Assembly: GCA_963783445.1 (NCBI GenBank)
Contig: CAWANP010000020.1
Location: 62,001-126,000, forward strand
DNA: 64,000 nt
Direction: 5' to 3'
Source of the DNA: CAWANP01 sp963783445
Lineage (GTDB): Bacteria; Chloroflexota; Anaerolineae; JAAYZQ01
Notes under the pieces: generated by a model
The model's database searches: none
Seen by the model: only the letters and a program-made list of their open reading frames with translations
What the model was told of the DNA's origin: nothing
Shown here: positions 8,999 to 20,663 of the stretch, piece after piece
Position numbering within the stretch: position 1 is the first letter of the stretch
Layout: each line of letters opens with the position of its first letter
Translations under genes and position numbers: made by a program

Positions 8999-9922
8999 TT
9001 AGCAGGATTCCAAAGCACGCCGGGATGCGGTCTCCAGAGCAGCCTCAATCATGGGGGGGATGACGGCCAGCCGGTAGGTGCGGGACGCGCGTGTGATGCT
9101 GTCCCGTGGATTGGCCTCCTGCTGAACCAGGTGCGCTGTCCGGGCAAAGCTCGCCGCGACAGGTGGCTGCCCCTCGAGATATGCCTCCGCCCCGCGGGCC
9201 CGATAGGGGCAGGGGGCCACTGGCCCCAGTGCTATCCTCGCCGTCTCAACCTGCTGCCCTTTGGTGTCCAGGCACAGTCCCACAGCGCAGTTCAGAACCG
9301 GCAGTACCAGCGACGGCCGGCGCCCAATGCGACCCCAGGCCGTCCCCCACCGGCTATTGGGACGTGGAAAACGTACATGCGTCACAAACTGGCGTGTCGG
9401 GTCCACGACTGAGACCCCGGGCCCGCGAAACAGGGACGTGACAGGCCGCCACACCGCCCTGTCGCGATCCACGATCCGCGCTTCGGCATCCAGCGCGAGA
9501 GCGATGATGGCCCCGTCGGCGGCCGGCATGGCTTGTACCAGATTTCCGACCCAGGTTGCCGCGTTCTGGATGGCCTCGGCACCTACAGATCGCGCGGCGT
9601 CGGCCAGGGCGTGGATCCGCTGGTTGACAAAGCTGGAATCTCTGATGTTGCCAAAGGTTACCGCGGCCCCGACCTCTACGAATTCCTGGGTGATCCGGAT
9701 CTGGTCCAGGTCGGGGATGCGCGTGATATCCACCAGGCAGCGGGGACGGCGCCTGCCTTGCAGTTTGCCCTCACGGATTTCGGGCAGCACGTCGGTACCG
9801 CCGGCGATGATGCGGGCAGCTCCGGCGTGGTATTCCAGAATCTGGGTTGTCTCCTCAATGGAGGCAGGAAATACGTAGTCGACGGCCTGTGGCCCGGCTG
9901 TGTCCATTTCAGCCTGTCGCAT
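8999..9922 (-). CDS. FAD-binding subunit of molybdenum hydroxylase (XdhB/CoxM family)
   Basis: 307 residues, intact. It carries the FAD-binding segments of the xanthine dehydrogenase medium subunit: IIAGGTDVLPEIREGK near residue 40, the middle NAATWVGNLVQAMPAAD segment (the usual form is TIGGNLA...AD) and a C-terminal CO-dehydrogenase-flavoprotein-like domain. The subunit passes electrons from the 2Fe-2S clusters to NAD or another acceptor. It starts 3 bp after the stop of the Mo/Fe-S gene, so the two form an operon and a complex. The canonical TIGG is altered to TWVGN here. Confidence 0.85.
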   Translation of the reverse strand: MRQAEMDTAGPQAVDYVFPASIEETTQILEYHAGAARIIAGGTDVLPEIREGKLQGRRRPRCLVDITRIPDLDQIRITQEFVEVGAAVTFGNIRDSSFVNQRIHALADAARSVGAEAIQNAATWVGNLVQAMPAADGAIIALALDAEARIVDRDRAVWRPVTSLFRGPGVSVVDPTRQFVTHVRFPRPNSRWGTAWGRIGRRPSLVLPVLNCAVGLCLDTKGQQVETARIALGPVAPCPYRARGAEAYLEGQPPVAASFARTAHLVQQEANPRDSITRASRTYRLAVIPPMIEAALETASRRALESC

Positions 9923-9924
9923 GA

Positions 9925-12697
9925 TTACTCCCCACGCCCTCTCTGCTTGAGCTGGATCGCTTTCAGCACTCTTTCAGGCGTTGCAGGCACCTGCCGCAGG
10001 CGTACGCCGATGGCCCGTGAAACGGCGTTGATGATGGCTGGCGTCGAGGGAAGCATCGCCGCTTCGGCCAGCCCCTTTACGCCCAGGGGGCCGTGGCGGC
10101 TGGGCACCTCGACCAGTATTGTCTCAATCTCGGGCATCGACTTGACAGTGGGCAGGTAATAGTCGCCAAATCCGCTGCTGACCCCGGGGATGAATTCTTC
10201 CATCAGGGCAGCGCCCAGCCCCATCAGTACCGCGCCCTCCAGCTGTCCCCTGGCATCCACCGGGTTGACGGCTCGTCCAATGTCCTGAGCTACTATCACG
10301 CGGGTGACCTCCACGGAGCCCGTGCGCAGGTCGACGATGACCTCGGCCGCCTGAGCGGCGGTACAGAACAGAGGGACATACTCGGGTCTGGTTCCGTCGG
10401 GGAATTGGGGGCTAAGGTCAAAGAAAGCCCCGGATCCTTCGGGACATGCCCATGCGGTCGAATTCGGCGGCCACCGATTCCAGCGAGACAACTCTGGAGG
10501 GGGCGCTAGTGCAGACCACGTTTTCGCCTTCAACGGCGACTATCTGCGGGGGGGCAGTCCAAAATCTCTGCGGCAGTGTGGTCAATGGCCAATCTCAGAT
10601 TGCGGGCAGCTTGGCGGACCGCGCCGCCGACAAAATAGGTCGAGCGCGAAGCGCCCTGGATGCCGCTGTCGGGCGTCAGGGCCGTGTCGGCGTTGATCAG
10701 CTCGATCTGGCCCCGGGACGTCTTGAGCGTCTCGGCCGCAAGCTGGCTCAACATGGTGTTGGTGCCCTGCCCATAGTCGGGGGCAGAGGCATAGACAACA
10801 AAGTGCCCGTCCAGTGCCAGCTCGGCGTGGGCCTCGACGCGAAGCGAACCCGACTTGCCGAAGCGGTACCACATCCCGGCAAAGCCCACGCTCTTGCGCA
10901 GCACGCCATCTCCGCCAAACCTGGCTGCCTCTTCTTGCAGCGCCAGATAGTGCGGCCGGATGGCTGCCAATACCTCGGCATAGCCCATCGACTCGGCGAC
11001 CGGGTAGCCAAGGAAGGAGACCGAGCCGTCCACGAGGGCATTCTTCAGCCGGAACTCCAGGGGGTCGATCTCCAATCGCTGGGCCAGTTCGTCAAGGCTA
11101 CTCTCCAGGGCGAAGGCCGATTGCGGAATTGCCGAATCCGCGGAATTGACCGCTCTTGGGGCCATTGGTGTATACGCTTTGCGCGCGGGCATCGACAGCT
11201 TGCCAGCGGTAGGGACCGCCGCTGGCCGTGACAGCGTAATCGGGGATATATTGGCCATGGGCATCATAGCCACCGGTGTTGGCCTCGATACGGACCTGGA
11301 TGCCGGTCAAGTGCCCGTCCTGCCGGGCGCCGATGCGATAGTCCACTCGGTAGGGGTGCCGCTTGGGTGAGGCATCAAATGATTCCCGTCGCGAGTAGGT
11401 CAGGCGCACCGGCTGGCGCAGGTGATAGGCTGCCAGCCCCACGGCTACGGCGGGCCAGGGATCCTGCTTTCCCCCAAAAGAGCCGCCGATAGGCGGCGTA
11501 ACAAACCGTACCTCCTCGGGATCGAGCGCCAGCGTTGACGCGATGTAGCCCTGGTGCCAGTGTGGCTCGTGGGTCGCGCCGGCAACGGTGACCCGTCCAG
11601 CTTCGTCGATGTAGCCCAACGTTGCCTCACGCTCCAGCGCACTGTGCTCCAGGTACGCTGTCCGGTACCGCGTCTCCAGGATCGTGTCCGATTCCGAGAA
11701 GGCGCGGTCCAGGTCACCGTGTATTACCTCAAAAGCCGTCAATACATTGCCTTTGGGGTAGATCCGGAACGCATCGTCGGCAAGTGCATCTTCTGCCTCA
11801 AAAGTGTGGGGCAGGATCTGATACCTCTGCCTCCACCGCTTCCACTCCCGCTTCGGCCTGCTCCGGGGTGGAGGCTACGACCAGGGCGATGGGCGCGCCG
11901 ACCATCTTGGCCGTCGTACCCACGGGCGTCAGGATCGGCTCGTTCGAGCTATAGGAACCCAGTCCGTTCTCTCCCGGGATGTCTTTTGCGGTGAGGACCC
12001 GTACCACACCCGGAGACTGGAGGGCTTGCTCAGCATCAAGGGAAACCAGGCGGGCATGGGGGTGCGGACTGCGTGCGACCCTGGCGTACAGCATGCCGGG
12101 CATCACCATGTCCTCGACGTAGCCAGCTTCCAGGGGCTCAGGTCTCTGGCCGGTCACTTTGTCGACGGCGTCCGAGCGCCGGTGATCGCCGCCCATCGCC
12201 GGCTCCTGCTCTGGAGAACAGTCAATATCCTCGCCGCGCAGCCGCGCAGCGGCAAGTTCGACGGCCATCACGATGCGCTTGTAGCCGGTGCAGCGGCAGA
12301 GGTTGCCCTCCAGCGCCTCCTGGATCTGCTCGGGGCTTGGGTCCGGGTGGCGGTCGAGCAGCCCTTTGGCCGCCATCAGCATTCCGGGTGTGCAGTAGCC
12401 GCACTGCACCGCGCCCACGTCGATGAACGCCGCCTGCAAGGGGATGTAGGTGCTCGGGGCTGCCCAAGCCCTCGACCGTATCCACTCGCTGGCCGGCAAC
12501 CTTGCCTACCGGCGTCAGGCAGGAGCGAACCGGCCGGCCATCCAAGAGCACGGTGCAGGCGCCGCACTCACCTTCGTGGTCGCATCCCTGTTTCGTCCCC
12601 GTCAAACCCAGTTCGTCCCGTAGAACGTCCAGCAAGGGCGTGACTGGCCCGGATTTGACCGTGACCGGCCTATTATTCAGAGAAATGAGATGGACAC
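9925..12697 (-). CDS. Molybdenum hydroxylase, fused 2Fe-2S and Mo-binding subunits, XdhD-like (about five frameshifts)
   Basis: About 920 residues. The N-terminus is the iron-sulfur subunit: GCDHEGECGACTVLLDG for the first cluster, QCGYCTPGM and GNLCRCTGYK for the second. It reads directly into the hammerhead and molybdopterin domains (GYVEDMVMPGMLYARV, GGSFGGKQDPWP, QFRGFGNSA, GVKGLAEAAMLPSTPAI with the catalytic Glu). One polypeptide thus holds what are usually two proteins, as in E. coli XdhD and in selenium-dependent xanthine dehydrogenases. Breaks lie near 12680, 12450, 11770, 11110 and 10450-10530. The likely start is GTG 12697 after AGGAGA. Substrate (purine or other N-heterocycle) is inferred from the family only. 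A selenium-dependent cofactor is possible given the neighbouring selenium genes but is not shown by the sequence. Confidence 0.85.
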
Positions 12698-12926
12698 TGG
12701 CTTCTCCTGATATGCTAACAGCGTCTGCTCAGTCGTTCTTCGCCATGGCTGACCCAGTCTACACGGGAGAAGCCGTTTAGTCAAGCAGTCGTCTCCATTG
12801 CAATGGGCTACCGCCTAAGCAGATTCTCTCTGGGGACATGTCACTTTGCCCTGATACCAGGCCTCTGGGGTTTTCCGAAATCCCAGGGGGCTATCGCGTG
12901 TTGAAAATTGCGGGAGGCAGGCGCCT

Positions 12927-13912
12927 TCAGTCTGTCCAGGAGATGGCCCGCTCGCTGACAAAGGCATAGTCCAGCGCCAAACCATCCAGCTCGCTGTCAA
13001 ACAGGGCCCGGGCATTGCTGCCATCGGAATCCCATGACCCAGATCTCCCACTCACCGCTTTGGTCGGTGAGAAAGGCGATAGAGTCCGCGTCCGGCGACC
13101 ATGCCGGGGGAGACGCTGTTGCCCACTGTGCCATCGGGTAGTGCTGATGTGTTTGTCAGCCGGGTGAGGCCGCTGCCATCGGCATCGATCACATAGACCT
13201 CCCAGTGGTCGTGCTGGCGGCGGACAAAGGCCACCTGAGTGCCATCCGGGGACCAGACCGAGCTGGTGTCGTTGGCTTCGGTGGTGAGCTGGTAGGAGGT
13301 CTGGCCATTCACGCTCTGGACCTGCAATCCATGCACCCCATCAAGGACGACCTGATCTCCACCTGGTGACCAATCGGGCGTCAGGCTGACCTCGCCATTG
13401 GGCAGTGGCTCGGCAAGAGCCCCATCGCCGGTGCTGACGACGCCCAATGTCCAGTGGGGATCCGGTTCCAGGATACGGCAGCCGCCCCGCCCGCACTTTT
13501 CCTTAGCCTCCGTGCGCCCGCCATTTATCCGGGTGAAGACGATCTCCTCCCCGCTCGGAGACCAGGAGGGAGATCGGGTCTCGCTATCGTCAAAGACGCG
13601 CCACTCGCTGCCCGTCTCGATGTCGGCGACCCACACACCGCGCAGCTCCTCCCAGCGGACAAAGGCAATCTGCTCTCCGTTCGGCGACCAGACAGGATCG
13701 ATGCCGTTGGTGATGGGCTGCAGGTTCGTCCCGTCAGCATCGATGGTGTAGAAAGTGCCTCCGTAGGTTGTCTGAAAGACCATAGTGCCGGAAAGCTCCG
13801 TTGCGGTCTCTGTTCCTGTCGCACTGGCACCCGCCGGATAGACCAGCATGGCCGTGATCAAGATGAGAAGACTCATCAGCATGCTTGCCGCTGTGTGCTG
13901 GTTGTTCGACAT
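12927..13912 (-). CDS. Secreted TolB/PD40-type beta-propeller protein (two frameshifts near the end)
   Basis: About 328 residues with a signal peptide (residues 1-32, ending PAGASAT) and repeated blades of the form PVWSPNGEQIAFVR, SPSWSPSGEEIVFTR, SSVWSPDGTQVAFVR, which are PD40/TolB-like WD repeats. Such proteins fold as extracytoplasmic propellers and usually bind other proteins or glycans. The main frame ends early at 13052, but shifting by one base near 13100 restores SPAWSPDADSIAFLTDQSGEWEIWV, and a second shift near 13005 restores SDGSNARALFDSELDG up to a stop at 12927. No enzyme motif seen. Monocistronic by spacing; start ATG has AGGTAAC upstream. Confidence 0.78.
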
Positions 13913-13978
13913 TCTGTTACCTCCCTAGATGCAACGCACAGTATTTTTCAAAGTGCGTGGCACCTGGATATGGGCAAT

Positions 13979-14704
13979 CTATCCCGCGACTAGCTCGGAT
14001 AGCAGTTCGACCAGCGGCCCGGTGAGAGCAGCGAGCTGCCCTCCACCCATGCCACCTGCGCCATTTGGCATGGCCATGCCGTTCGCCTCCGCGGTCGCTC
14101 GCATCGCGGCCCTGTCTTCCTGGCTCATGCCTTCGGGAGGGCCGAAGCCAGCTTCGCCTCCAGCTTCGCGCGCGGCACGCATCTTCTCCATTTGCTCCTC
14201 GGTCATGCCCTCGGGCAAAGCAGCGCCTCTTGCGTCACCACCTGGCCCTGCCAGGCTCACCCCCTGGGCCTCTGCCCAGGACCCCATATCCTCAAGGGTG
14301 AGCTCCATCGCGGCGATGGCCGCCAACTGCTCGGCGGTCATCGCCCCCTCGATCTGCCTCAGGACGGCCCCGGTCTCGGACTCGCTCTGGAGCGCGCCCG
14401 ACTCGACGACCTGCCACAGCGGCAGCAGGGTCCGGGCCTGCTCGGCCGTGACCTCGTTCCCTGTGCCTGCGAGCTGGAAAGTTCCCAGCGCTAGCTGGCT
14501 GCTGACCGGCAGCGCACCCCCATAGTCCTCATTCAAGACACTGCCCGTGCGCGCCTCGTTGCTCGCACTCTCTGCCACGGCGATGCGCTCCGCCGCAGCG
14601 GCACTCGCTCCCGCATCTGCGGCAGTCGCCGCTGTCCCACAGCCCGCCAGGAGCCCGCCTAGCAGAACCAGTACCAACGTGATACTGCCATACTCTGTTT
14701 TCAT
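13979..14704 (-). CDS. Met/Gly-rich lipoprotein linked to the MacAB-like exporter
   Basis: 241 residues from the ATG at 14704, which has AAGGAGGAAAAC directly upstream. The lipobox LLGGLLAGC gives an anchored protein. The mature part is Ala-rich, with a central helical domain of about 100 residues (ALGTFQLAGTGNEVTAEQAR) and a C-terminal Met/Gly-rich tail (GMAMPNGAGGMGGGQ). I do not recognise a named family. It follows the export permease by 79 bp on the same strand and may be an accessory or periplasmic sensor of that system; this is inferred from position alone. Confidence 0.75.
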   Translation of the reverse strand: MKTEYGSITLVLVLLGGLLAGCGTAATAADAGASAAAAERIAVAESASNEARTGSVLNEDYGGALPVSSQLALGTFQLAGTGNEVTAEQARTLLPLWQVVESGALQSESETGAVLRQIEGAMTAEQLAAIAAMELTLEDMGSWAEAQGVSLAGPGGDARGAALPEGMTEEQMEKMRAAREAGGEAGFGPPEGMSQEDRAAMRATAEANGMAMPNGAGGMGGGQLAALTGPLVELLSELVAG

Positions 14705-14783
14705 GTTTTCCTCCTTCAATCCTTTCCATGTTCGCCATCAGGCAGGTATTGCAGATTTGCCCATTTTCCTGCTTGAAATTTTC

Positions 14784-16030
14784 TCATTCTCTCCTCAGTG
14801 CCTCGATGGGATCGAGCTGTGCCGCCTTGGCGGCTGGATAGTAGCCGAAAAAGATGCCCACGACGGCCGCGGCGCCAAAGGCCAGCGGGATCGAGGCCGT
14901 CACCAGCTCGGTGCGCATCGTGCCCAGGGCGTTAAAGAGGTAGGAGCCTCCCACACCGAGCGAGCACGCCTACCACGCCGCCGATCAGGCTGAGCACGAC
15001 CGCCTCGGTCAGGAACTGGAGGCGCACGTCGCGGGGCCGGGCGCCCAGAGCCTGCCGCAGGCCGATCTCGCGCGTGCGCTCGGTGACGCTGACCAGCATG
15101 ATGTTCATGATGCCGATGCCGCCCACCATCAGGGACACCCCCGCCACCCAGCCCAGCAGACTGCGAAAAGCCTCCGTCGTCGATGCCTGGGTGTCGATGA
15201 TGCTGTCCTGGGTCATCAAGCTGAAGCTGCTGGCCCCGGGATCAGCGTCGTGGCGCTCGTTGAGCAGATCCAGCACCTGAGCCGACACGCTGTCCATGAC
15301 CTCGTTGCTTTCGGCTGACACGTAGATGAGACGCACCGTGCCGCTGCCAAACATGGAGCTCATATACCTGTCAAAGACGACGGTCAGGGGAATGTAAACC
15401 CGCCCGTCATAGTCGGTGGTGCCGACCACGCCCTTCTCGGCCATGACGCCAACCACGGTGAAATTGGTCGAGCCGATCTTGACCTGCTGGCCTACCGCGC
15501 TCTCCGCAACTGCCCCGAGCTTGCCGAAGGGTCACCAAAGAACTCGATGGCCAGATCGTAGCCCAGAACGACGACCTTGTTGGAGCGCTCGTTGTCCTCG
15601 TCGCTCAAGAACCGGCCGGCCAGCAGCTGGTAGTCGCGGACATCGGTGAATCCGGACGTCGTGCCCACGACCGAGATGTCCTCTAGAATTGTTGTCCCTG
15701 CCTTCAGGTCCTGGGTTGTGGACTGCTCTGCCGAGACGCCGTTGATACCTGTCACATTCTCCTCGATGGCATCGATGTCGTCGTACTCTAGAGACACACC
15801 GCTTCCAGCCCCTGGGCCAAATCCTCCCTGGGTCCTCGCGACTGAGACCATGACCAGGTTGGCGCCCAGGGAGTTGATCTGGTCAGCAATCTCAGCCTCG
15901 GCACCGGCGCTGACGGCCAGCATGACGATGACCGCCGCCACGCCGATGATGATGCCCAGCGTCGTCAGGAACGAACGTACCTTGTTGAGGGTCAAGCCCT
16001 CCATGGCTACCTGGAATGTGCGTTTGGGGT

Positions 16031-16034
<4 letters not shown>
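14784..16034 (-). CDS. MacB/FtsX-type ABC transporter permease (two frameshifts)
   Basis: About 416 residues. The N-terminal helix (VRSFLTTLGIIIGVAAVIVML), the large extracytoplasmic MacB core domain and three C-terminal helices (LGWVAGVSLMVGGIGIMNIML, LTEAVVLSLIGGVVGV, SIPLAFGAAAVVGIFFGYYPA ending in DPIEALRRE) are complete once two breaks are bridged. The first, near 15525, is the loss of one T in a CCCTT run: restoring it gives DPFGKLGAVAESAVGQQV. The second is near 14960. The gene start overlaps the ATPase stop (16031-16034). With the ATPase and the membrane fusion protein it forms a mechanotransmission-type export complex for peptides, antibiotics or lipoproteins. Confidence 0.87.
15510..15531 (+). 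repeat. Dispersed repeat word inside permease gene
   Basis: CTGCCCCGAGCTTGCCGAAGGG in pieces: CTGCCCCGAG then CTTGCCGAAGGG. Similar words occur at 3897-3914 and 46482-46505. The frameshift of the permease lies within or beside it. Confidence 0.4.
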
Positions 16035-16855
<821 letters not shown>

Positions 16856-16869
16856 GTCGTTAGCTCCTG

Positions 16870-16900
16870 TTGCGTGGTGCGTATTGCGTGGTACGTGGTG
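16870..16900 (+). repeat. GCGTGGTGCGTATT-type low-complexity repeat, copy 2
   Basis: TTGCGTGGTGCGTATTGCG followed by TGGTACGTGG, between the fusion protein and ATPase genes. Companion of 16080-16106. Confidence 0.5.
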
Positions 16901-16936
16901 GGTACGCTACCAGACGCTGCATGCCACGCCTCACAC

Positions 16937-18543
16937 CTACCCGCCTAGCATTCTCATCATGCCGTCAGGAGGAGGCGCCTGCTCCTCGCCGCCGGTCGCC
17001 GGAACGCTGTCTGTACCCGGAGCTTGTATCGACCCCTGTGGTGACTACCTCGCCCGGTTCCAGGCCGGAGAGAATCTCGGCGTTCACGTAATCCTTCAGG
17101 CCAACCTCGACGACGCGCATCTCCAGCTCGCCGCCGGCGCCGACCACAAAGACGGAGTACCGATCAGTTCCCATCTCCCGCAGCGCCTGGAGCGATACCA
17201 AGACCGCATCCTGGGCTTCTCCGGCGATGACCTCGATCTCTGCGTTCATGCCTGAGAGGAGCTGGATGGGGTGCGCGCTCAGGTCCACGCTGGCGTAGGA
17301 CTGGACCGCTGTGGTGCCGTCCACGTCGACCAGCATCGGGTCCACGCTGATGATCTGGCCGGGATAGGCATAATCGGGCAGCGCCTCAAAGACGATCTCC
17401 AGCCGGTTGCCCACCACCACGCTGGGCAGGTCTTGCTCCTCCACCCAGAACTGGACCATCGGTTCCTCCAGATCGATCAGCGTCACGATGGCCTCGCTGC
17501 CCACCGACTCGCCTGCCTGGGCTTCCACGGCGGTCACGGTCCCTGCAGCAGGGGCGAGCAGTACGGTGGTTTCCAAGTCACGCTGAGCGCTCTCCAGTTC
17601 CAACTGAGCCTGCGCCACGTTCAACTCCGCTGTCTCCAGATCCTTGGCCGACGCTCCGGCCAGCAGGGCATCCATCTCAGCCTGGGCTTGTGCGATCTGC
17701 GCCTCGGCAGCCGCCAGGTCGTCCGCGTCTGGCTCCTCGAACAGAGCGTTCAGTTCCGCCTGGGCCAGAGCCACCTGGGCCCGGGCGTCGGCGATCTCCT
17801 CGTCGCTGGCGCCCTCCAGCGCCTCCCGGTACGCGGCCTGCGCCTGCTCGTAGCTGGTGGTCGCTGCCCACAGATCGGCGGCTTCCTGGCTGGCGCCCAC
17901 GTCGGACTTCCAGGAGATCTTGTCGTAGGCCGCCTGGGCAACGCGCACATCCATCTCGGCCAGGGTCAGGCTGGCCCCGGCGATCTCCACCTCGTCAGGG
18001 TCGGGAAGGTCCAGCAGGTCTTGCAGGGCCTCTTGAGCTGCATTCAGGCTCTCTTGGCCGGCCAGTGCCTCCTGTTCGCCGGGCAGCCGAGGTCAGGTCG
18101 CTCAAGCTAGCCTTGGCTGAGGACAGACTGGCCTCGGCGGCGGCCAGGTCGGCCGCGTCCACCTCTTCGCTCAGCTCGGCGAGGTCCAGTTCCGCCTGCC
18201 GCAGGCTGATGGCGGCCTGGGCCACCTGGGCCTGGGCATCGGTATCGTCCAGGTAGGCCAGTGTCTGGCCGGCTTCAACCTGATCGCCAACCTTGACGAG
18301 TACCGCGGCCAATACCCCACTGGTCTCAAATCCGACATTGACCTCGCTGGCTGGGACCAGCGTTCCTGAACCGCTGGCGGTGATGACCAGGTCGCCCCGG
18401 GTCACCGTGTAGGTGGTGAGAACTTCTTCCTCCACCGGTTCCTGGGCCTGGAGGTAGCCGCCACTGTACACAAAGTAGCTGCTGCCTCCTGCTACTAGCA
18501 CCAGTGCAATCGCGATAGTCCAGAACAGTCTCTTGCGCGTCAT
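16937..18543 (-). CDS. HlyD/MacA-type membrane fusion protein (two frameshifts)
   Basis: About 535 residues. One N-terminal membrane anchor (FWTIAIALVLVAGGSSYFVY), a lipoyl-like half (SGTLVPASEVNVGFETSGVL), a long Ala/Gln/Glu-rich coiled-coil hairpin, then the second lipoyl half (APAAGTVTAVEAQAGESVG) and beta-barrel domains. Start at 18543 is chosen for AGGAGG upstream; the in-frame ATG at 18621 would place 26 odd residues before the anchor. Breaks near 18082 and 17022; correcting the second gives a tail ending PPPDGMMRMLGG at 16937. First gene of the exporter operon, linking the inner-membrane MacB-like permease to the outside. Confidence 0.87.
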
Positions 18544-18582
18544 GTCACTCGCCTCCTGTGTTTTTCCGATTTCACTCAGCGT

Positions 18583-18604
18583 GACAGTCGTACTTTCGAC
18601 TGTC
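18583..18604. promoter_or_regulatory. Perfect 8-bp inverted repeat upstream of exporter operon
   Basis: GACAGTCG-TACTTT-CGACTGTC lies 40 bp before the start of the membrane fusion protein gene. It may be an operator or a leader hairpin; no T-run follows in either direction. Confidence 0.5.
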
Positions 18605-18676
18605 AGCCCGATTGTAACCATGGTGGCTGAGAAGAACCTGTGACCAAGTTGAGAGGTTCCTGAGAGTGCTGAATCC

Positions 18677-18734
18677 TTCTCTCAGTATTCTCTCAGGTTT
18701 TCCTCAGCGTTCTCTCAGGTGGGATCCTTATAAT
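18677..18734 (+). promoter_or_regulatory. Four tandem 11-bp repeats plus -10 box (response-regulator site)
   Basis: TTCTCTCAG recurs at 18677, 18688 and 18710, with a variant TTTCCTCAG at 18699: exactly 11 bp apart each time. The -10 box TATAAT at 18729-18734 begins 10 bp after the last repeat, so the repeats cover the -35 position. OmpR/PhoB-family regulators bind direct repeats with this spacing, and a gene for such a regulator lies 2 kb downstream. The site sits between the exporter operon and the sulfatase/two-component operon. Confidence 0.7.
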
Positions 18735-18821
18735 GGAATCGGTGGGCCATGTGTGTGGCATCAAGTCAAAGGGTACGTGGGAGTGCATAGGTTTTGGTGG
18801 GCTTTCCGCCCAAGCTTGTGG

Positions 18822-18847
18822 GTCACTCCCGCCTTCGCGGGAATGAC
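18822..18847. repeat. Palindromic GTCAxTCCCGCCTTCGCGGGAATGAC-type element
   Basis: GTCACTCCCGC-CTTC-GCGGGAATGAC, an imperfect 11-bp stem. Elements with this arm sequence are widely dispersed in bacterial genomes. Single copy in this window. Confidence 0.5.
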
Positions 18848-18909
18848 ACATAAGACGCGTATGGGCTTGTTCCCAACCGGATCGATACACTATGGGGTAC
18901 AGCGACGGC

Positions 18910-18938
18910 TTTACACAGGGAAGGAACGACGGTATAAT
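18910..18938 (+). promoter_or_regulatory. Sigma-70-like promoter for the sulfatase operon
   Basis: TTTACA (18910-18915), 17-bp spacer, TATAAT (18933-18938), 94 bp before the sulfatase ATG. Confidence 0.65.
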
Positions 18939-19031
18939 GCGATGAAGAGGCGGACGCCTGCGTGCATGCCAGACTAGGGCATGCACGCAGAGGTCAGAGA
19001 CTTTCTTGAGGGCTGTAGGAAAGGAGCCGAA

Positions 19032-20648
19032 ATGAGCGATACAGAACGCCCCAATGTCATCCTCATCCTGGTGGATGATATGGGCTTTGCCGACCTGGGC
19101 TGCATGGGGTCCGAGATCCGGACGCCCAACATCGATGCGCTGGCCCATGATGGTGTCCTGCTCTCCTCCATGTACAACTGCGCGCGCTGCTGCCCCACCC
19201 GTGCTTCGGTGCTGACCGGGCTCTACTCGCAGCGGGCGGGAATCGGGCAGATGGGGGCCGACCTAGGGCACACCGGCCTATCAGGGCTACCTGCGCGACG
19301 ATGCCGTCACCATCGCCGAGGTACTGCGTGAGTCTGGCTACCGGACCTTGATGTCGGGAAAATGGCATGTGGGTGGGGAGTATGATGCCCGCTTCATCGA
19401 TACCTGGCAGCCCGGCGCCCCCAACCGGCCCACCCCCCGGCAGCGGGGTTTTGACCGCTTCTTTGGCATCATCGACGGCTGTACCCATTATTTCTGCCCC
19501 CACTACTTGATGGAGGACGACGAGCGCGTCACGTCGTTTGACGACGATTTCTACATGACCGATGCCATTGCCGACAAGGCCATCGAGATGATTGAGGACG
19601 GCCAGGATGACGACCGGCCCTTCTTCCTCTACCTGGCGCATGTCGCCCCGCACTGGCCCTTGCACGCGCGGGAAGAGGACATTGCCCGGTACGAGGGTGC
19701 CTACCTCAAGGGCTGGGACGCCATCCGGACGGCGCGCCACGAGGAGATGCTCTCGCGGGGGATCTTGCAGCACAAGTGGGAGATCTCGGCCCGGGATCCT
19801 GAGGCGCCACCCTGGTCAGCGGTTGAAATTAGCGACTGGGAAGCACGCCGCATGGCGGTCTATGCGGCCATGGTCGACCGCATGGACCAATCCATCGGCC
19901 GCGTGCTGGAGGTCCTCAAGCGGCTGGGAGAGTACGACAATACGCTGATCCTGTTCCTGTCCGACAATGGCGGCTGCGCCGAGCTGATGGCCGAGGACGG
20001 CTGGGCCAAGTTCTTCCCCGACGTGACCCACGACGGGCGAAAGATGACTATGGGCAACCGGCCCGACGTGGAACCGGGCGGCCCCTTGACCTACATGAGC
20101 TACGACCTGCCCTGGGCCAACGTCTCCAACACGCCCTATCGCAAGTTCAAGCACTGGGTCCACGAGGGTGGCATCTCGACGCCGCTCATCGCCCACTGGC
20201 CCAAGCGGCTGCAGACACCCAACGTGCGCCACGCTCCCTGCCACGTGGTGGATCTCCTGCCCACGATCCTGGACGCTGCCGGGGCACCGTATCCCTCGGA
20301 GTTGGGCGGCCACGAGATCCAGCCGGTGGATGGCGAGAGCTTTCTGCCCGCTGCTGGACGGGCGGCCGTGGGAGCGCAGAGCAGCCTATCTTCTTTGAGC
20401 ACGAGGGCAACAGCGCTATCCGGCTGGGCAGCTTTAAGCTGGTGCGCGAGTTTGGCAGGCCCTGGGAGCTTTACGACATGGAACAGGACCGCACGGAGCT
20501 TCACGATATCATGGGCAAGAACGAGCCGCTGGCCCAGCGGCTCGTGCGCGAGTACGAGGGCTGGGCCGAGTCGGCCGGGGTGGTTGACTGGAGCATCCTG
20601 CTGCCCAGATTGCAGGCCATCTGGCAGATGGACGATATCCATGGCTAG
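19032..20648 (+). CDS. Type I sulfatase (formylglycine-dependent; two frameshifts)
   Basis: About 538 residues of the arylsulfatase/alkaline-phosphatase superfamily. Metal-binding Asp15-Asp16 in ILVDDMG, signature C53-C-P-T-R57 (CxPxR, Cys to be converted to formylglycine), GKWHVG and LSDNGG later. Such enzymes hydrolyse sulfate esters of aryl compounds or glycans. No signal peptide is evident, so it may be cytosolic. Breaks near 19272 (between TGY and QGYLRDD) and near 20355 (before LLDGRPWERR). ATG has AAGGAG upstream. It is followed after 15 bp by the response regulator and then the kinase, suggesting one operon whose signal may be the sulfatase substrate. Confidence 0.88.
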
Positions 20649-20663
20649 CAGGGAGGTCCGGCG

